Numbered from the stretch's first letter, positions 7,085 to 14,995 are shown. The stretch: DNA of 15,934 nt from Mariaggregatimicrobium sp964498785 (GCA_964498785.1 CAZCJL010000145.1:1-15934), one strand, 5' to 3'. The notes: generated by a model from the sequence alone, not told the origin. Numbers and translations are program-made.

Positions 7085-7133
7085 ACAGCGCTGTATAAGT
7101 ATCAGTATTTCTAAATAGTAACATTTGGTTACT
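7085..7133. promoter_or_regulatory. Palindrome and weak hairpin between Omp85 and prenyltransferase genes
   Basis: ACAGCGCTGT (7085-7094) is a perfect 10-bp palindrome, and AGTAAC/GTTACT (7117-7122/7128-7133) forms a short hairpin just past the Omp85 stop. On the minus strand the hairpin is followed only by ATTT, so termination would be weak. The palindrome may be a regulatory site for the downstream genes. Both are low-confidence. Confidence 0.25.
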
Positions 7134-7167
7134 TTTAATATAATAATAGAACTGGTAAAAGTCAAGT

Positions 7168-8946
7168 CTAAAACTTATTTACTAATCGCACATGAACTAA
7201 ACCGTTCGATAAGCTTCGGCCTTTGGCTAATCCGTAATCTAATCCGATTAATCCAAGTCTGGTATCAATTCTGAATCCAATACCATACCCAAAATTATAC
7301 TTTCCATTTTTTCCGCTTTTAGTAGTGGATCGACTGTGGTACCCGCCATCAATAAACATGAATGCCCGTGAATATTGAGACAACAGATAGCGATACTCGG
7401 CATTAAACCAGGCGATTTTTTCTCCCCATAGTTCGTCTTCACGATAGCCACGCAGGGTTCGACTGCCGCCGAACCTGAATAAATCACTAACCGGGATTTC
7501 GGCCTCGTTTGATGTTATATGTCTGCCATGAAGCGCCAGGCTTATCACTTGCCATTTAAACAGCGGGAAAAGTGCCTCCATGTCCATTGTGATCCGTTTT
7601 TGATCATACGTGTTGCGATGTTCATTTTGGTTTTCGGTAACTGTGTTATTTGGGCTAATGTTTTTTTTGCTAAATTCCACGGTGGTTTGATAAAATAGAC
7701 CAGCGCTTGGATTAATCAAATCGTTACGTGTGTCATACCGAAGTCCCAGGTTAATCAATAAACTTCTACTTTCAGATAAATTCCAGATAATTTTACCCAG
7801 GGAATCCGGGGAAATCTGCTCTCGTCCAATATTTGTAAAAAGGACAACATTCTCGGAAAGATCATAATTGACGTCAAAAGTCCAGTTTCGTTTAATAAAA
7901 CTGGTATCCTGTACTAACTGCCGGAACGAACCACCAATGTGCAATGGTTGTCCCAATATCCAGGGTTCCAAATAGCGGAATTTTAATTGTTGTGATTTTC
8001 GATCCTTTTTCTCCCAAAAAGCATCAATCTGCCGCCCGGTTCCCATTAAGTTTGCTAACGAAATGTCAATCAGTCCGGTAAAATACCCTTTCTCAAGGTT
8101 TTGATTTGGCGGGTTATATCCAACAACTCCATCAACATTGTTCATATTTCCCTCTTCAACATTGATCAGTAATTCCCCTTTTCCTTGTGAATTCAAAATA
8201 ATTTGTGGCTCATCAACCTTTCGGAAATACCCTAATTTTAACAATCGTCGTGGAATTTTTGATACTTTTGCCTGAACATAGATTTCACCGGGAATGATTC
8301 GGATTTCACGAAGAATAACGCCTTTACGAGTGGTTTTATTTCCATTTATTTTGATGTCATCAATTGTTACAGGTTGGCCGGTATCGACTGTTAGAAAAGA
8401 TTCGATCTCATGGGATTCCAAAATATGAAGGCTATCCACTTTAACCTGGCAGAAGGGATAGCCCTGGTTTTCTAAATGGTCTAAAAATTTTTGGATATGA
8501 ATTAATAATTGTTTTGCAGGAGGCAGATTGGTTCTCAGATCGATGAGTGATTTTAGATGTTCCTGATGTCGTGGAGCTATGCAAAAAATATCGATACGCG
8601 TTAGTTTATAATCATTGTTTTCAGTAAGATGAAATTGTAAGGCAATAGTAGAGTCAGATGAACCGCCAGATATCAGCATGGAGTCAATTTGTATAAAGCC
8701 AATTTGGTTACTTTTATAAAGTTGAAGAACTTTATTAATTAAAAGTTCAAATTTATCAACAGGAAAAGGTTGTTGATTATTTGGATTGAGTAGATTTATT
8801 AATTGGTTTTTATTAAAAAAAGCATTACCTTTAAAGCTAAACGTGTCGATATATAATAACGTCGAATCACTTTCTGCTGTAACAGCGCACGTCAGGAGGA
8901 ATATCCAGCAGATTGCAAAAATGATTTTAATTAATTGTTTCTTCAT
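7168..8946 (-). CDS. Omp85/BamA-TamA-family outer-membrane protein
   Basis: This 592-residue protein is exported (signal peptide about 1-24, ending Val-Thr-Ala). It has POTRA-like repeats, with likely units at about 30-108, 115-190 and 193-266. The last is clearest: VTIDDIKINGNKTTRKGVIL through KLGYFRKVDEP to INVEEG. A C-terminal beta-barrel (about 270-592) follows. Barrel hallmarks are LRYDTRNDLINPSAGLFYQ (402-420), the RFGGSRTLRGY lid-loop motif (491-501) and a terminal aromatic Phe592 as beta-signal. The family inserts or exports proteins at the outer membrane. The length and about three POTRA units fit a TamA-like or accessory Omp85 better than the roughly 800-residue BamA with five, but orthology cannot be settled here. 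No clear ribosome-binding site precedes the ATG. It is first in the minus-strand block and diverges from the pyruvate kinase gene. Confidence 0.87.
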   Translation of the reverse strand: MKKQLIKIIFAICWIFLLTCAVTAESDSTLLYIDTFSFKGNAFFNKNQLINLLNPNNQQPFPVDKFELLINKVLQLYKSNQIGFIQIDSMLISGGSSDSTIALQFHLTENNDYKLTRIDIFCIAPRHQEHLKSLIDLRTNLPPAKQLLIHIQKFLDHLENQGYPFCQVKVDSLHILESHEIESFLTVDTGQPVTIDDIKINGNKTTRKGVILREIRIIPGEIYVQAKVSKIPRRLLKLGYFRKVDEPQIILNSQGKGELLINVEEGNMNNVDGVVGYNPPNQNLEKGYFTGLIDISLANLMGTGRQIDAFWEKKDRKSQQLKFRYLEPWILGQPLHIGGSFRQLVQDTSFIKRNWTFDVNYDLSENVVLFTNIGREQISPDSLGKIIWNLSESRSLLINLGLRYDTRNDLINPSAGLFYQTTVEFSKKNISPNNTVTENQNEHRNTYDQKRITMDMEALFPLFKWQVISLALHGRHITSNEAEIPVSDLFRFGGSRTLRGYREDELWGEKIAWFNAEYRYLLSQYSRAFMFIDGGYHSRSTTKSGKNGKYNFGYGIGFRIDTRLGLIGLDYGLAKGRSLSNGLVHVRLVNKF

Positions 8947-9101
8947 GTTATATAGATTGAAATAAATTTCCTTAAAGTCAAGATTTTTATGCCAGAAATT
9001 TAATAAAATTGATTTTTTACTTGCAATTATAAAAAATACTATGTAAATTTAACTGATTGCAAAATTTGCTAAACACATCATTGGTGAAACGGACCACGAG
9101 A

Positions 9102-10088
9102 ATGAATACGGAACTGGAAATTATCGCGACCTTGGGTCCAGGTGTTGCTGACAAGATAGCTGAATTAATTCAAGCCGGAGCGACTGCATTTCGACTGAAT
9201 TGTTCTCACATTTCTTTGGAATCCGTTTCTCAATGGTTAGTAAAAATTGAAAAAGCATTTCGCAAAGAAAATAAAAGCATTCCATTATGGCTGGATCTTC
9301 AGGGTGCGAAATTACGAATTGGTAAATTAATTAAACCTCTCCGACTGGCAAAAGGTTCAGTAATCACTTTTGTACCAAATTATAGTCAGTTGGGAGATGA
9401 AATACCACTACCCCATAAGAATGTATTTAACAGGATTCAGCCACATGATAAAATTTCCCTAAACGACGGTCGCATAATACTTGATGTCCAGCGAAGTGAT
9501 GAAGCTGTTATTAATGCGACAGTCCTAAATGATGGTGATATAAGTTCTTTCAAAGGTTTTAATATCGACGGATACGAGGATCATCTTAACGAGATATTTT
9601 CGCGTGATTTAGCATTTATTGAACAGACAATGAACTACGAGAATGTCGGTTATGCGGTATCATATATTCAAAGTGCTGCTGAGATTAACTTAGTGAGGGA
9701 ATACACCGGAAACAGGCCACTTACTGCTAAAATTGAACGTTTAAAAACCTTTGATAGCTTAAGGGAAATTGCTGAATGTTCGGATGCATTGTGGTTATGC
9801 CGCGGAGATTTAGGTGTCGAGGCGAATATTTATAACCTTTTTCATTTTGAAAAAGTATTTATTCAGCGACTCCTATTAATCGAGAAACCCTACTTGGTTG
9901 CAGGGCAGGTGCTTGAGAACATGGTAAAAAATCACAATCCGAGTCGCTCGGAAATTGCGCACCTGGGCTATTTAATAGAAAATGGCTTTAAAGGTGTCGT
10001 CTTATCAGATGAAACAGCCATTGGAAAATATCCAATAAAAGCTGTTGAGTTTTGTCGTGATTATTTTAAATTTCTCCTGAATCTTTAA
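9102..10088 (+). CDS. Short divergent pyruvate kinase-like protein
   Basis: The 328-residue product covers the pyruvate kinase barrel and B domain but not the C-terminal regulatory domain; typical enzymes are about 470. From ATG 9102 it begins with IIATLGPG (family: ATLGP) and FRLNCSH at 30-36. LDLQGAKLR (64-72) replaces the usual LDTKGPEIR, and a B domain follows (about 75-155, with LNDG at 120-123). Retained catalytic elements are Lys210 and Glu212 in AKIER, Arg-Gly-Asp236-Leu-Gly in CRGDLGVE, and SDETAIGKYP near 302-311. The proton-relay Thr of ATQMLES is replaced by Gly268 in VAGQVLENM. Activity may be altered, or the substrate may differ. Upstream TTG 9057 would add 15 residues that do not match the family. 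No clear ribosome-binding site or terminator is seen. Confidence 0.8.
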   Translation: MNTELEIIATLGPGVADKIAELIQAGATAFRLNCSHISLESVSQWLVKIEKAFRKENKSIPLWLDLQGAKLRIGKLIKPLRLAKGSVITFVPNYSQLGDEIPLPHKNVFNRIQPHDKISLNDGRIILDVQRSDEAVINATVLNDGDISSFKGFNIDGYEDHLNEIFSRDLAFIEQTMNYENVGYAVSYIQSAAEINLVREYTGNRPLTAKIERLKTFDSLREIAECSDALWLCRGDLGVEANIYNLFHFEKVFIQRLLLIEKPYLVAGQVLENMVKNHNPSRSEIAHLGYLIENGFKGVVLSDETAIGKYPIKAVEFCRDYFKFLLNL

Positions 10089-10778
10089 CTATTTTATGCT
10101 GAACGAAAAAAAAAGAATAAGCCGGAGAACTCATATTAAGAACTGTATCAAAAGTCCTAAAGTGAGTGTATTTCCTCAAAGGTGGTGGGACAAAACGAAT
10201 CGTTTTCGTTTGACGTCTCTGGGGAATTACCCAGTGTTTGATACTGGCGCGATATGATTCCGGGCTGGTAAGCTGGCGCTTGTGGTACAGACCAGATAAC
10301 GAAAAAATTTTTGCCCTGCATGTTACGTTGATGATTTAGGGTTTAATTTGCATGGTGAGACGTGGTAGTTTGTTTTTTTATATTATATACATGCTTTTTA
10401 GCATGGAATGTTTTATTGTGCTATGGATGAATAAAGTTGTCTTACAACGCTTATATTTGATTAAAATTTTCAATATTTTATAAAATAGAGAAAATTTTAT
10501 ACAACGATTAAATGCTAATGATAATTGATTTATTGCTCTGATGAGGCTTCTTTTTTAACCAGGCAAATTTAGCCAAAAACAAGGAAGACAGCGGTAGTGG
10601 TATAGAGGTGGTCTGTGAAAAAGGTTTAGAATGATTGATTTTAATTTCACAACCTTATTAACTAAATGTTATCCGTTATTTTTATTCAGTATTATTCGCT
10701 GAATATTTGAGAGTTGGTTTCAAAAATTATTTGCCAATTTTCAACAAGATAACTTAATTAATTTTAATTTGTTCACTG
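10089..10778. other. 690-bp gene-free stretch
   Basis: No gene is supported here. The first 170 bases are less AT-rich and contain the structured element at 10143-10246. After that come AT-rich bases with small hairpins: CATGC/GCATG (10390-10405) and ATTCAG/CTGAAT (10684-10704). The last could be an operator or 5'-leader feature for the MerR gene. A 53-codon open frame (10096-10257) has no ribosome-binding site. I find no match to tmRNA, 6S or SRP RNA by eye. Confidence 0.5.
10143..10246. repeat. Cloverleaf-like inverted-repeat element (structured RNA or MITE remnant)
   Basis: An outer stem GTATCAAA (10145-10152) pairs with TTTGATAC (10237-10244). Inside lie three hairpins: GTCCTA (10154-10159) with TGGGAC (10186-10191), AAACGAA (10193-10199) with TTCGTTT (10205-10211), and CTGGG (10219-10223) with CCCAG (10230-10234). 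The arrangement is a closed multi-branch fold of about 100 bases. The ends (CTGTATCAAA and TTTGATACTG, inverted match at 9/10) also look like terminal inverted repeats of a small transposable element, but I see no clear target duplication. The function is unknown. Confidence 0.5.
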
Positions 10779-10793
10779 ATGAGAGGAGGAATA

Positions 10794-11045
10794 ATGGAGA
10801 TCATCAATGATGAAAGATTTTATACCCCTGCCGAGGTTAAGGACATCGTAGGAGTTTCTGCCCGCCGTTTATATTATTGGGAGCTGCGGGGAGCTGTGCA
10901 TCCGAAATTAGTAACCTTGGGTTCTCGCGAATTTAGACGTTATTCTGAAAAAGACATTGAGAAGTTGAAAAAGATTAAAGCCTATCTGGATGAGGGTTTC
11001 GTTTTGGATAAGGCGTTTGAAAAAGCACATAAGGAAGTTCAATAA
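10794..11045 (+). CDS. Minimal MerR-type transcriptional regulator
   Basis: This 83-residue protein is essentially only the MerR DNA-binding domain. The helix-turn-helix FYTPAEVKDIVGVSARRLYYWE (9-30) is followed by the wing GSREFRRYSEKDIEKLKKIK (43-62) and a short C-terminal helix. It lacks the long dimerisation helix and effector-binding domain of classical MerR proteins, so it may act as a partner, phage-like or constitutive DNA binder. AGGAGG (10784-10789) sits 4 bases before ATG 10794, which settles the start over ATG 10779. It stands alone after a 690-bp spacer and ends at a strong terminator shared with the convergent protease gene. The target is unknown; autoregulation through the long upstream region is possible. 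Confidence 0.85.
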   Translation: MEIINDERFYTPAEVKDIVGVSARRLYYWELRGAVHPKLVTLGSREFRRYSEKDIEKLKKIKAYLDEGFVLDKAFEKAHKEVQ

Positions 11046-11085
11046 AAAAATAGAGCGGAGCTGATTTGTCGGCTCCGCTCTTTTT
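11044..11085. terminator. Bidirectional rho-independent terminator
   Basis: AGAGCGGAGC (11052-11061) pairs perfectly with GCTCCGCTCT (11072-11081) around a 10-base loop. TTTTT follows on the plus strand (11081-11085), and the run of A at 11044-11050 gives a T-tract on the minus strand. It serves both the MerR gene and the convergent protease gene, overlapping the latter's stop codon. Confidence 0.9.
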
Positions 11086-12076
11086 AGTTAGTAAATTTCG
11101 CCACATCTAATCCCAAATTTTTTAGCTCATAACTGTTGGATTTTAAAAATTCTTTAATCTCCTCACTTTTAATCACAAATGTGAGTCCGTAATTTATTAA
11201 CTTCAATTCTTTCACATACGAATACCCTTCATAGGGATGACTTTTATATTGTTCCACCAGTTGCGGATCATCTGTCGGGACAAGTACATTCTGCGAGGTA
11301 TATGCGATTGAATTTGCCATGCCAATGTATTCATAATTTGGTTTTTGATCGATGAAGCGAATGACAACCCCGCCGGAAAAACCGCGATTAAACGGCGCAT
11401 CCACCATAAATTTATTTTTAAAATGTGATGGACTCGCCAGGCCTCGTGAAACCATAAAAAATCCCTTTGGAAAACCAAGAAGATGCAATTCTTCGCCAAG
11501 TTTTATGTGACCAGCATTTCCAAATTTCCCATCGAATGCGTATTCTGTCATCAGAATGCTGCCAGGGATTGTCTCAATTAACGCGAGATCATTTCCTTTA
11601 TCATGAGCAATAATAAAACCCTGACTGCGTGATCCATTCTTGTGGAATATATATATCTTCTGCGCTGATTTAATTGATAATGTGCTTAGATGTTTTGTTG
11701 GATTTTTATTTTCATCATAATAATATGTTTTTAAAGTATCTTCAAAATCAAAAATATGATGACATGTTAAAATTAATTGTCGCACAGAAGATTGATAAAT
11801 AATGAGGCCGGTACCTGCAACAGAATTTGAAGTAATGTTTTCATTATATAGTAGATTCTCCGGCAAAGTGTTTTCTTCGCGGGGGTATTCATAAAAAAAA
11901 TTTTTATAATAACTTGAGCAAGTTATTTTCAGAACAGATTTTTCTATTTTTTCAAGACTATGGATTCGTTCTTGTTCTGTAACAACCATTGCCCGTGTTG
12001 ATTTGCGACCTTTTGAACAGTGAAGAGAGAGTAGAAGGAGCGGAAGAATAAAAATTAATAATCGTTTAAATTTCAT
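11084..12076 (-). CDS. Trypsin-like serine protease lipoprotein
   Basis: This 330-residue protein has a signal peptide (KFKRLLIFILPLLLLSLHC) with probable lipidation at Cys20, then a chymotrypsin/HtrA-type protease domain. The triad is visible: His107 in ILTCHHIF, Asp163 in GNDLALIE and Ser234 in RGFSGG. Oxyanion and substrate-pocket context (GTGLIIY at 88-94, LLGFPKG at 199-205) agrees. No PDZ domain follows, unlike DegP or DegS. It is predicted to act in the periplasm or on the outer membrane in protein quality control or processing. His at lipobox position -1 is non-standard. ATG 12076 is chosen over 12145 because AGGA is 8 bases upstream and it places the signal peptide at the N-terminus. 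The gene lies beside a MITE-like element and converges on the MerR gene. Confidence 0.83.
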   Translation of the reverse strand: MKFKRLLIFILPLLLLSLHCSKGRKSTRAMVVTEQERIHSLEKIEKSVLKITCSSYYKNFFYEYPREENTLPENLLYNENITSNSVAGTGLIIYQSSVRQLILTCHHIFDFEDTLKTYYYDENKNPTKHLSTLSIKSAQKIYIFHKNGSRSQGFIIAHDKGNDLALIETIPGSILMTEYAFDGKFGNAGHIKLGEELHLLGFPKGFFMVSRGLASPSHFKNKFMVDAPFNRGFSGGVVIRFIDQKPNYEYIGMANSIAYTSQNVLVPTDDPQLVEQYKSHPYEGYSYVKELKLINYGLTFVIKSEEIKEFLKSNSYELKNLGLDVAKFTN

Positions 12077-12097
12077 GTTAAAGATCCTAATTATGTT

Positions 12098-12229
12098 ATA
12101 TTTGATGAACTCGTAAAAAGTCAGAAGAGTTAAGATGTAACACACTATATTGATGGTTTAGCTATAATACAACACATTATATTGTGTACATCGAGAGTCT
12201 CGTCGACTTTTTACGAAGCCATCATATTT
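12098..12229. mobile_element. MITE-like element with terminal inverted repeats and possible target duplication
   Basis: GATGAACTCGTAAAAAGTC (12104-12122) and the inverted copy at 12205-12223 match at 16 of 19 positions, with a perfect 12-bp core (TCGTAAAAAGTC). The 120-bp element has no coding capacity. It is flanked by ATATTT on both sides (12098-12103 and 12224-12229), a possible 6-bp target duplication, though AT-rich. The interior holds nested inverted repeats (ACACA...TGTGT). Its left end also supplies CTGACT, 18 bases from TATAAC, a weak promoter-like pair facing the protease gene. Confidence 0.6.
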
Positions 12230-12257
12230 AATTTAAACGAATTTTCTAATTAAAGTT

Positions 12258-13394
12258 TCACAAACTCATTTTGTATGTACGACAAATTTTATATATTGTG
12301 CCTCCAAATCTTTGAACAATGCGATTTGCCATTTGATTTTCCTCTGCGACCAGTGAATAATCAATCCACTCATGTTTTCGTTTTATGGCTTCTTCAGCAA
12401 TTTTCAGATAAAACAGCGCATCAACGCCTTTGTTTCGATAATCTTCTAAAACACCTAAAATTTTTGTGCTAATCATCGTGATATATTTTGAAGCCATTGC
12501 CAGTTTCAGCCAACCAAAAGGGAATAATCGTCCATTAACATGCTGCAATACCTGGTTTACGTTTGGAATCGCCACATACAATCCGACAGGTTGTTCGTTC
12601 ACAGTAGCAAAAAACACAAGTTTTGGATCAACAATTGGTTTTAAATCTGATGCTAATTTATTAAATTCTGCCTCATCCATCGGGACTCCTTCCCGCTGAT
12701 ACCCCAATGCCTGGTTAAAGATGTGGAGTCCGGCTTTTAACTCGTTATCCCAGTCCTCCATTTTTAAGTGGCGAATTTTAATATTATACCGCTGTTGAAT
12801 CCCTGCCGCGACCCGCAATAATTTGGGTGGTAAATTGTTTATGTTGTTTTTAAACATTGTGAGATCAATTTTATAGGCATAGGCATCTCGATGTTTTTCG
12901 AAACCGTATTTCTCTAATAACGTTGCGTAATATCGCGGAGTGTGACCCACCATCGGAACAGGAGCAATGTCAAATCCCTTTACTAACACACCCGGAGAAT
13001 CCTGGGGAGAAAAATAAAGCGGCCCGCGGATTAATTGTGCGCCGCGCTGTCTGGCCCAATGACAGGCAGTGTCTAATAATTGTTTACATACCTCAAAATC
13101 GTCAAGTAGTTCAAAATAGCCAAATCCGGCTGTTTTTTCATTGTTGAAGACATTTGATCTATGATTCATCCAGGGCACAACCGTCCCCACAATTTGACCG
13201 TCTCTAATAGCCATAAATGCTTCGGCTTCACCCTGTTGAAAAAATACACCATTACGGGAATCAAGCTTTTCAATTTGGCTTTTAATTAGCGGAGGTATCC
13301 AGTTTTTATCGTTTTTATAAACAATCCAGGGAAATTTTATAAAATTAAGTAATTGCTTCCGGTTTGCAGCTTTTACAATTTCGATTGGCGCCAC
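12258..13394 (-). CDS. GNAT-like acyltransferase-fold protein (YghO-like), function unknown
   Basis: This 378-residue cytoplasmic protein matches a widespread but uncharacterised family with an acetyltransferase (GNAT-like) fold. Typical conserved elements are: MAIRDGQIVGTVVP (61-74), GFGYFELLDDFEVCKQLLDTACHWARQRG (90-118), GPLYFSPQDSPGVLVKGFD (124-142), and PRYYATLLEKYGFEKHRDAYAYKID (153-177). A C-terminal half (about 205-378) holds a second GNAT-like unit with PVGLYVAIPNVN and VLEDYRNKGVDALFYLKIAEEA. The acceptor substrate is unknown. Translation starts at GTG 13394, with AAGGAG 8 bases upstream. A near-consensus promoter at 13442-13470 makes it a single-gene unit. Downstream lies the MITE-like element and no classical terminator. 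Confidence 0.75.
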   Translation of the reverse strand: MAPIEIVKAANRKQLLNFIKFPWIVYKNDKNWIPPLIKSQIEKLDSRNGVFFQQGEAEAFMAIRDGQIVGTVVPWMNHRSNVFNNEKTAGFGYFELLDDFEVCKQLLDTACHWARQRGAQLIRGPLYFSPQDSPGVLVKGFDIAPVPMVGHTPRYYATLLEKYGFEKHRDAYAYKIDLTMFKNNINNLPPKLLRVAAGIQQRYNIKIRHLKMEDWDNELKAGLHIFNQALGYQREGVPMDEAEFNKLASDLKPIVDPKLVFFATVNEQPVGLYVAIPNVNQVLQHVNGRLFPFGWLKLAMASKYITMISTKILGVLEDYRNKGVDALFYLKIAEEAIKRKHEWIDYSLVAEENQMANRIVQRFGGTIYKICRTYKMSL

Positions 13395-13441
13395 ATTTTC
13401 ATCTCCTTATAAACAGAACGCGGTTAATAAAATGTCGTATT

Positions 13442-13470
13442 AATATACAAACTGTTTAAATCTTTGTCAA
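13442..13470 (-). promoter_or_regulatory. Near-consensus sigma70-type promoter of the GNAT-like gene
   Basis: On the minus strand a perfect TTGACA (13470-13465) and TATATT (13447-13442) are 17 bases apart. The predicted start near 13435 gives a leader of about 40 bases before GTG 13394. Confidence 0.75.
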
Positions 13471-14212
13471 GTAATATTGTTAAAACACGTTTAATTATTC
13501 GCTAAGCGAAGCGATTCTTTTTAATTGACGGAAAAATCTGATCTGCAAGATGACTTTTATAATGGCGGGGCAAATGCTGAATCGCTTTTATACCTAAAAT
13601 TAATGGTCATAATCCCAACCAAATGTTCCGCATTTTTATATTCAGTGCATTTATAGCACAGTCGCTCAGAAAACATTGGATGCGTTCTTATTCATTGTTT
13701 TATCGATAATTATTTGACTGACACGTGCTTAAAAAGTATTTTACTGTACAATTATTTCATAAATTAATATGAGTCACTGTTTTTATGTGTGCTGAATCTT
13801 TACACAACTGTTCTTTCCCCCTGAAATTCCGTATAAATAGTTGAATGTAAAAATTGTAAACCCAATAATAACAATTATTAACAGCAAGGAAAATTTTTTG
13901 GCATTTAATTTGTCTTTATGTGATAATGAAATACAAATTAAAGATAACCGAGAATTCTAACATAAAAATATATTTTCTGCTAAAATTGAATGTAGGATAC
14001 GGAGTGAATCGCTCATGCGCATATCGGGCGTACTTTGCGGTTTAGTGCAATACATAAACAGACTGTTCAGAGAACTACCTAAACCTTCGCAAAGGGGTTT
14101 TTCAACGCTTCCTGAGTTTATGGAAATGCTGTAAAGGCATTGTATGCCAACCATTAATAAATAAGTTATTTATAATCAGATTTCACAATAATTTACAATA
14201 TCAGGTTTAATT
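13471..14212. other. Gene-poor stretch with a GC-richer structured patch
   Basis: No sizeable gene is supported. TTCGCT-a-AGCGAA is a near-perfect palindrome near 13499-13511, followed by a short T-run. Most of the rest is AT-rich. Positions about 13995-14150 are less AT-rich and can fold: GGTTTAG (14039-14045) pairs with CTAAACC (14079-14085) around an inner GTTC-aga-GAAC hairpin, and GGCAT-tgt-ATGCC lies at 14136-14148. A possible 39-aa ORF lies within. A TATAAT at 14171-14176 may be the -10 of the dehydrogenase gene, but no good -35 precedes it. Confidence 0.45.
14015..14134 (+). CDS. Possible 39-residue small ORF
   Basis: An open frame of 39 codons runs from ATG 14015 to TAA 14132-14134, with GGAG (14001-14004) 10 bases upstream. 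The product begins MRISGVLCGLVQYINRLF and is basic with a Pro-Lys-Pro centre. It coincides with the less AT-rich, foldable patch before the dehydrogenase gene, so it may be a small protein, a gene remnant or chance. I recognise no family. Confidence 0.2.
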   Translation: MRISGVLCGLVQYINRLFRELPKPSQRGFSTLPEFMEML

Positions 14213-14224
14213 ATGGAGGTAAAC

Positions 14225-14995
14225 ATGCAAAGAGTAAAAGATAAAGTAGCTATCGTAACAGGTGGCGCATTAGGAATTGGCAAAGCGACATGTGAGCGTC
14301 TTGCAGAAGCAGGAGCAAAGATTGCTGTGACAGATATCAAAGATAATGAGGGAAGGGCGGTTGCAGATGATTTAAAGAAAAATGATTTTAAGGCAGAATA
14401 CTGGCGTCTCAATGTGGCTGATGAAAATGAAGTGAAAAATGTGTTCAAAAAAGTTCAGGAGAAATTTGGTAGTATCGATGTTCTTGTCAATAACGCCGGG
14501 ATTTCCGGTGTGAACAAACCAACGGATGAAATTTCTGAAGAGGAATGGGAAAAGGTGATGAATATCAATGTCAAAGGAGTTTTCTTTTGTACAAAGCATG
14601 CTATTCCTTACATGAAGAAAGCTGGCGGCGGGAGCATCATTAATCTGTCTTCGATTTACGGGATCATTAGCGCCAAAGATATACCGCCGTATCATGCTTC
14701 TAAAGGCGCGGTCAGATTGATGAGCAAAACAGATGCGCTGCTTTATGCAAAAGACAATATTCGTGTCAATTCCGTTCATCCCGCATTTATCTGGACTCCA
14801 CTGGTGGAGGATATGGGTAAAGAAACAGAAGGAGGTGCGGAGGCTTTTCGGAAGCAACTTGATAGCTTGCACCCTATCGGACATGTCGGTGAACCGGATG
14901 ATATTGCCCATGGAATTGTGTATCTTGCTTCAGATGAATCAAAATTTGTGACAGGCAGTGAATTGGTGATTGATGGCGGATATACAGCTCAATAA
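14225..14995 (+). CDS. NAD-dependent short-chain dehydrogenase/reductase (SDR)
   Basis: This 256-residue classical SDR catalyses NAD(P)-linked oxidation or reduction of an alcohol or ketone; the substrate is not evident. The Rossmann glycine motif TGGALGIG is at 12-19. Asp37 at the end of beta-2 (AVTDIKD) favours NAD over NADP. NNAG is at 89-92 and Asn114 lies in MNINVKG. The catalytic Ser143 (NLSS), Tyr156 and Lys160 (YHASK) are all present. The C-terminal GSELVIDGGYTAQ block is typical. GGAGG (14215-14219) sits 5 bases before ATG 14225, so ATG 14213, which overlaps the ribosome-binding site, is rejected. It is a single gene with its own terminator at 15015-15035. No neighbours point to a pathway. 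Confidence 0.92.
   Translation: MQRVKDKVAIVTGGALGIGKATCERLAEAGAKIAVTDIKDNEGRAVADDLKKNDFKAEYWRLNVADENEVKNVFKKVQEKFGSIDVLVNNAGISGVNKPTDEISEEEWEKVMNINVKGVFFCTKHAIPYMKKAGGGSIINLSSIYGIISAKDIPPYHASKGAVRLMSKTDALLYAKDNIRVNSVHPAFIWTPLVEDMGKETEGGAEAFRKQLDSLHPIGHVGEPDDIAHGIVYLASDESKFVTGSELVIDGGYTAQ

Noticed and set aside
10096..10257. 53-codon plus-strand ORF after the pyruvate kinase gene
   Set aside because: It lacks a ribosome-binding site, starts in an A-run and coincides with the inverted-repeat element, so its openness is better explained by that structure or chance.
13957..14154. 65-codon minus-strand ORF in the gap before the SDR gene
   Set aside because: No ribosome-binding site and no family pattern; it lies antisense to the foldable patch.
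14372..14911. 179-codon minus-strand ORF inside the SDR gene
   Set aside because: The plus strand encodes a full SDR with all catalytic residues; the antisense frame is a codon-bias shadow.
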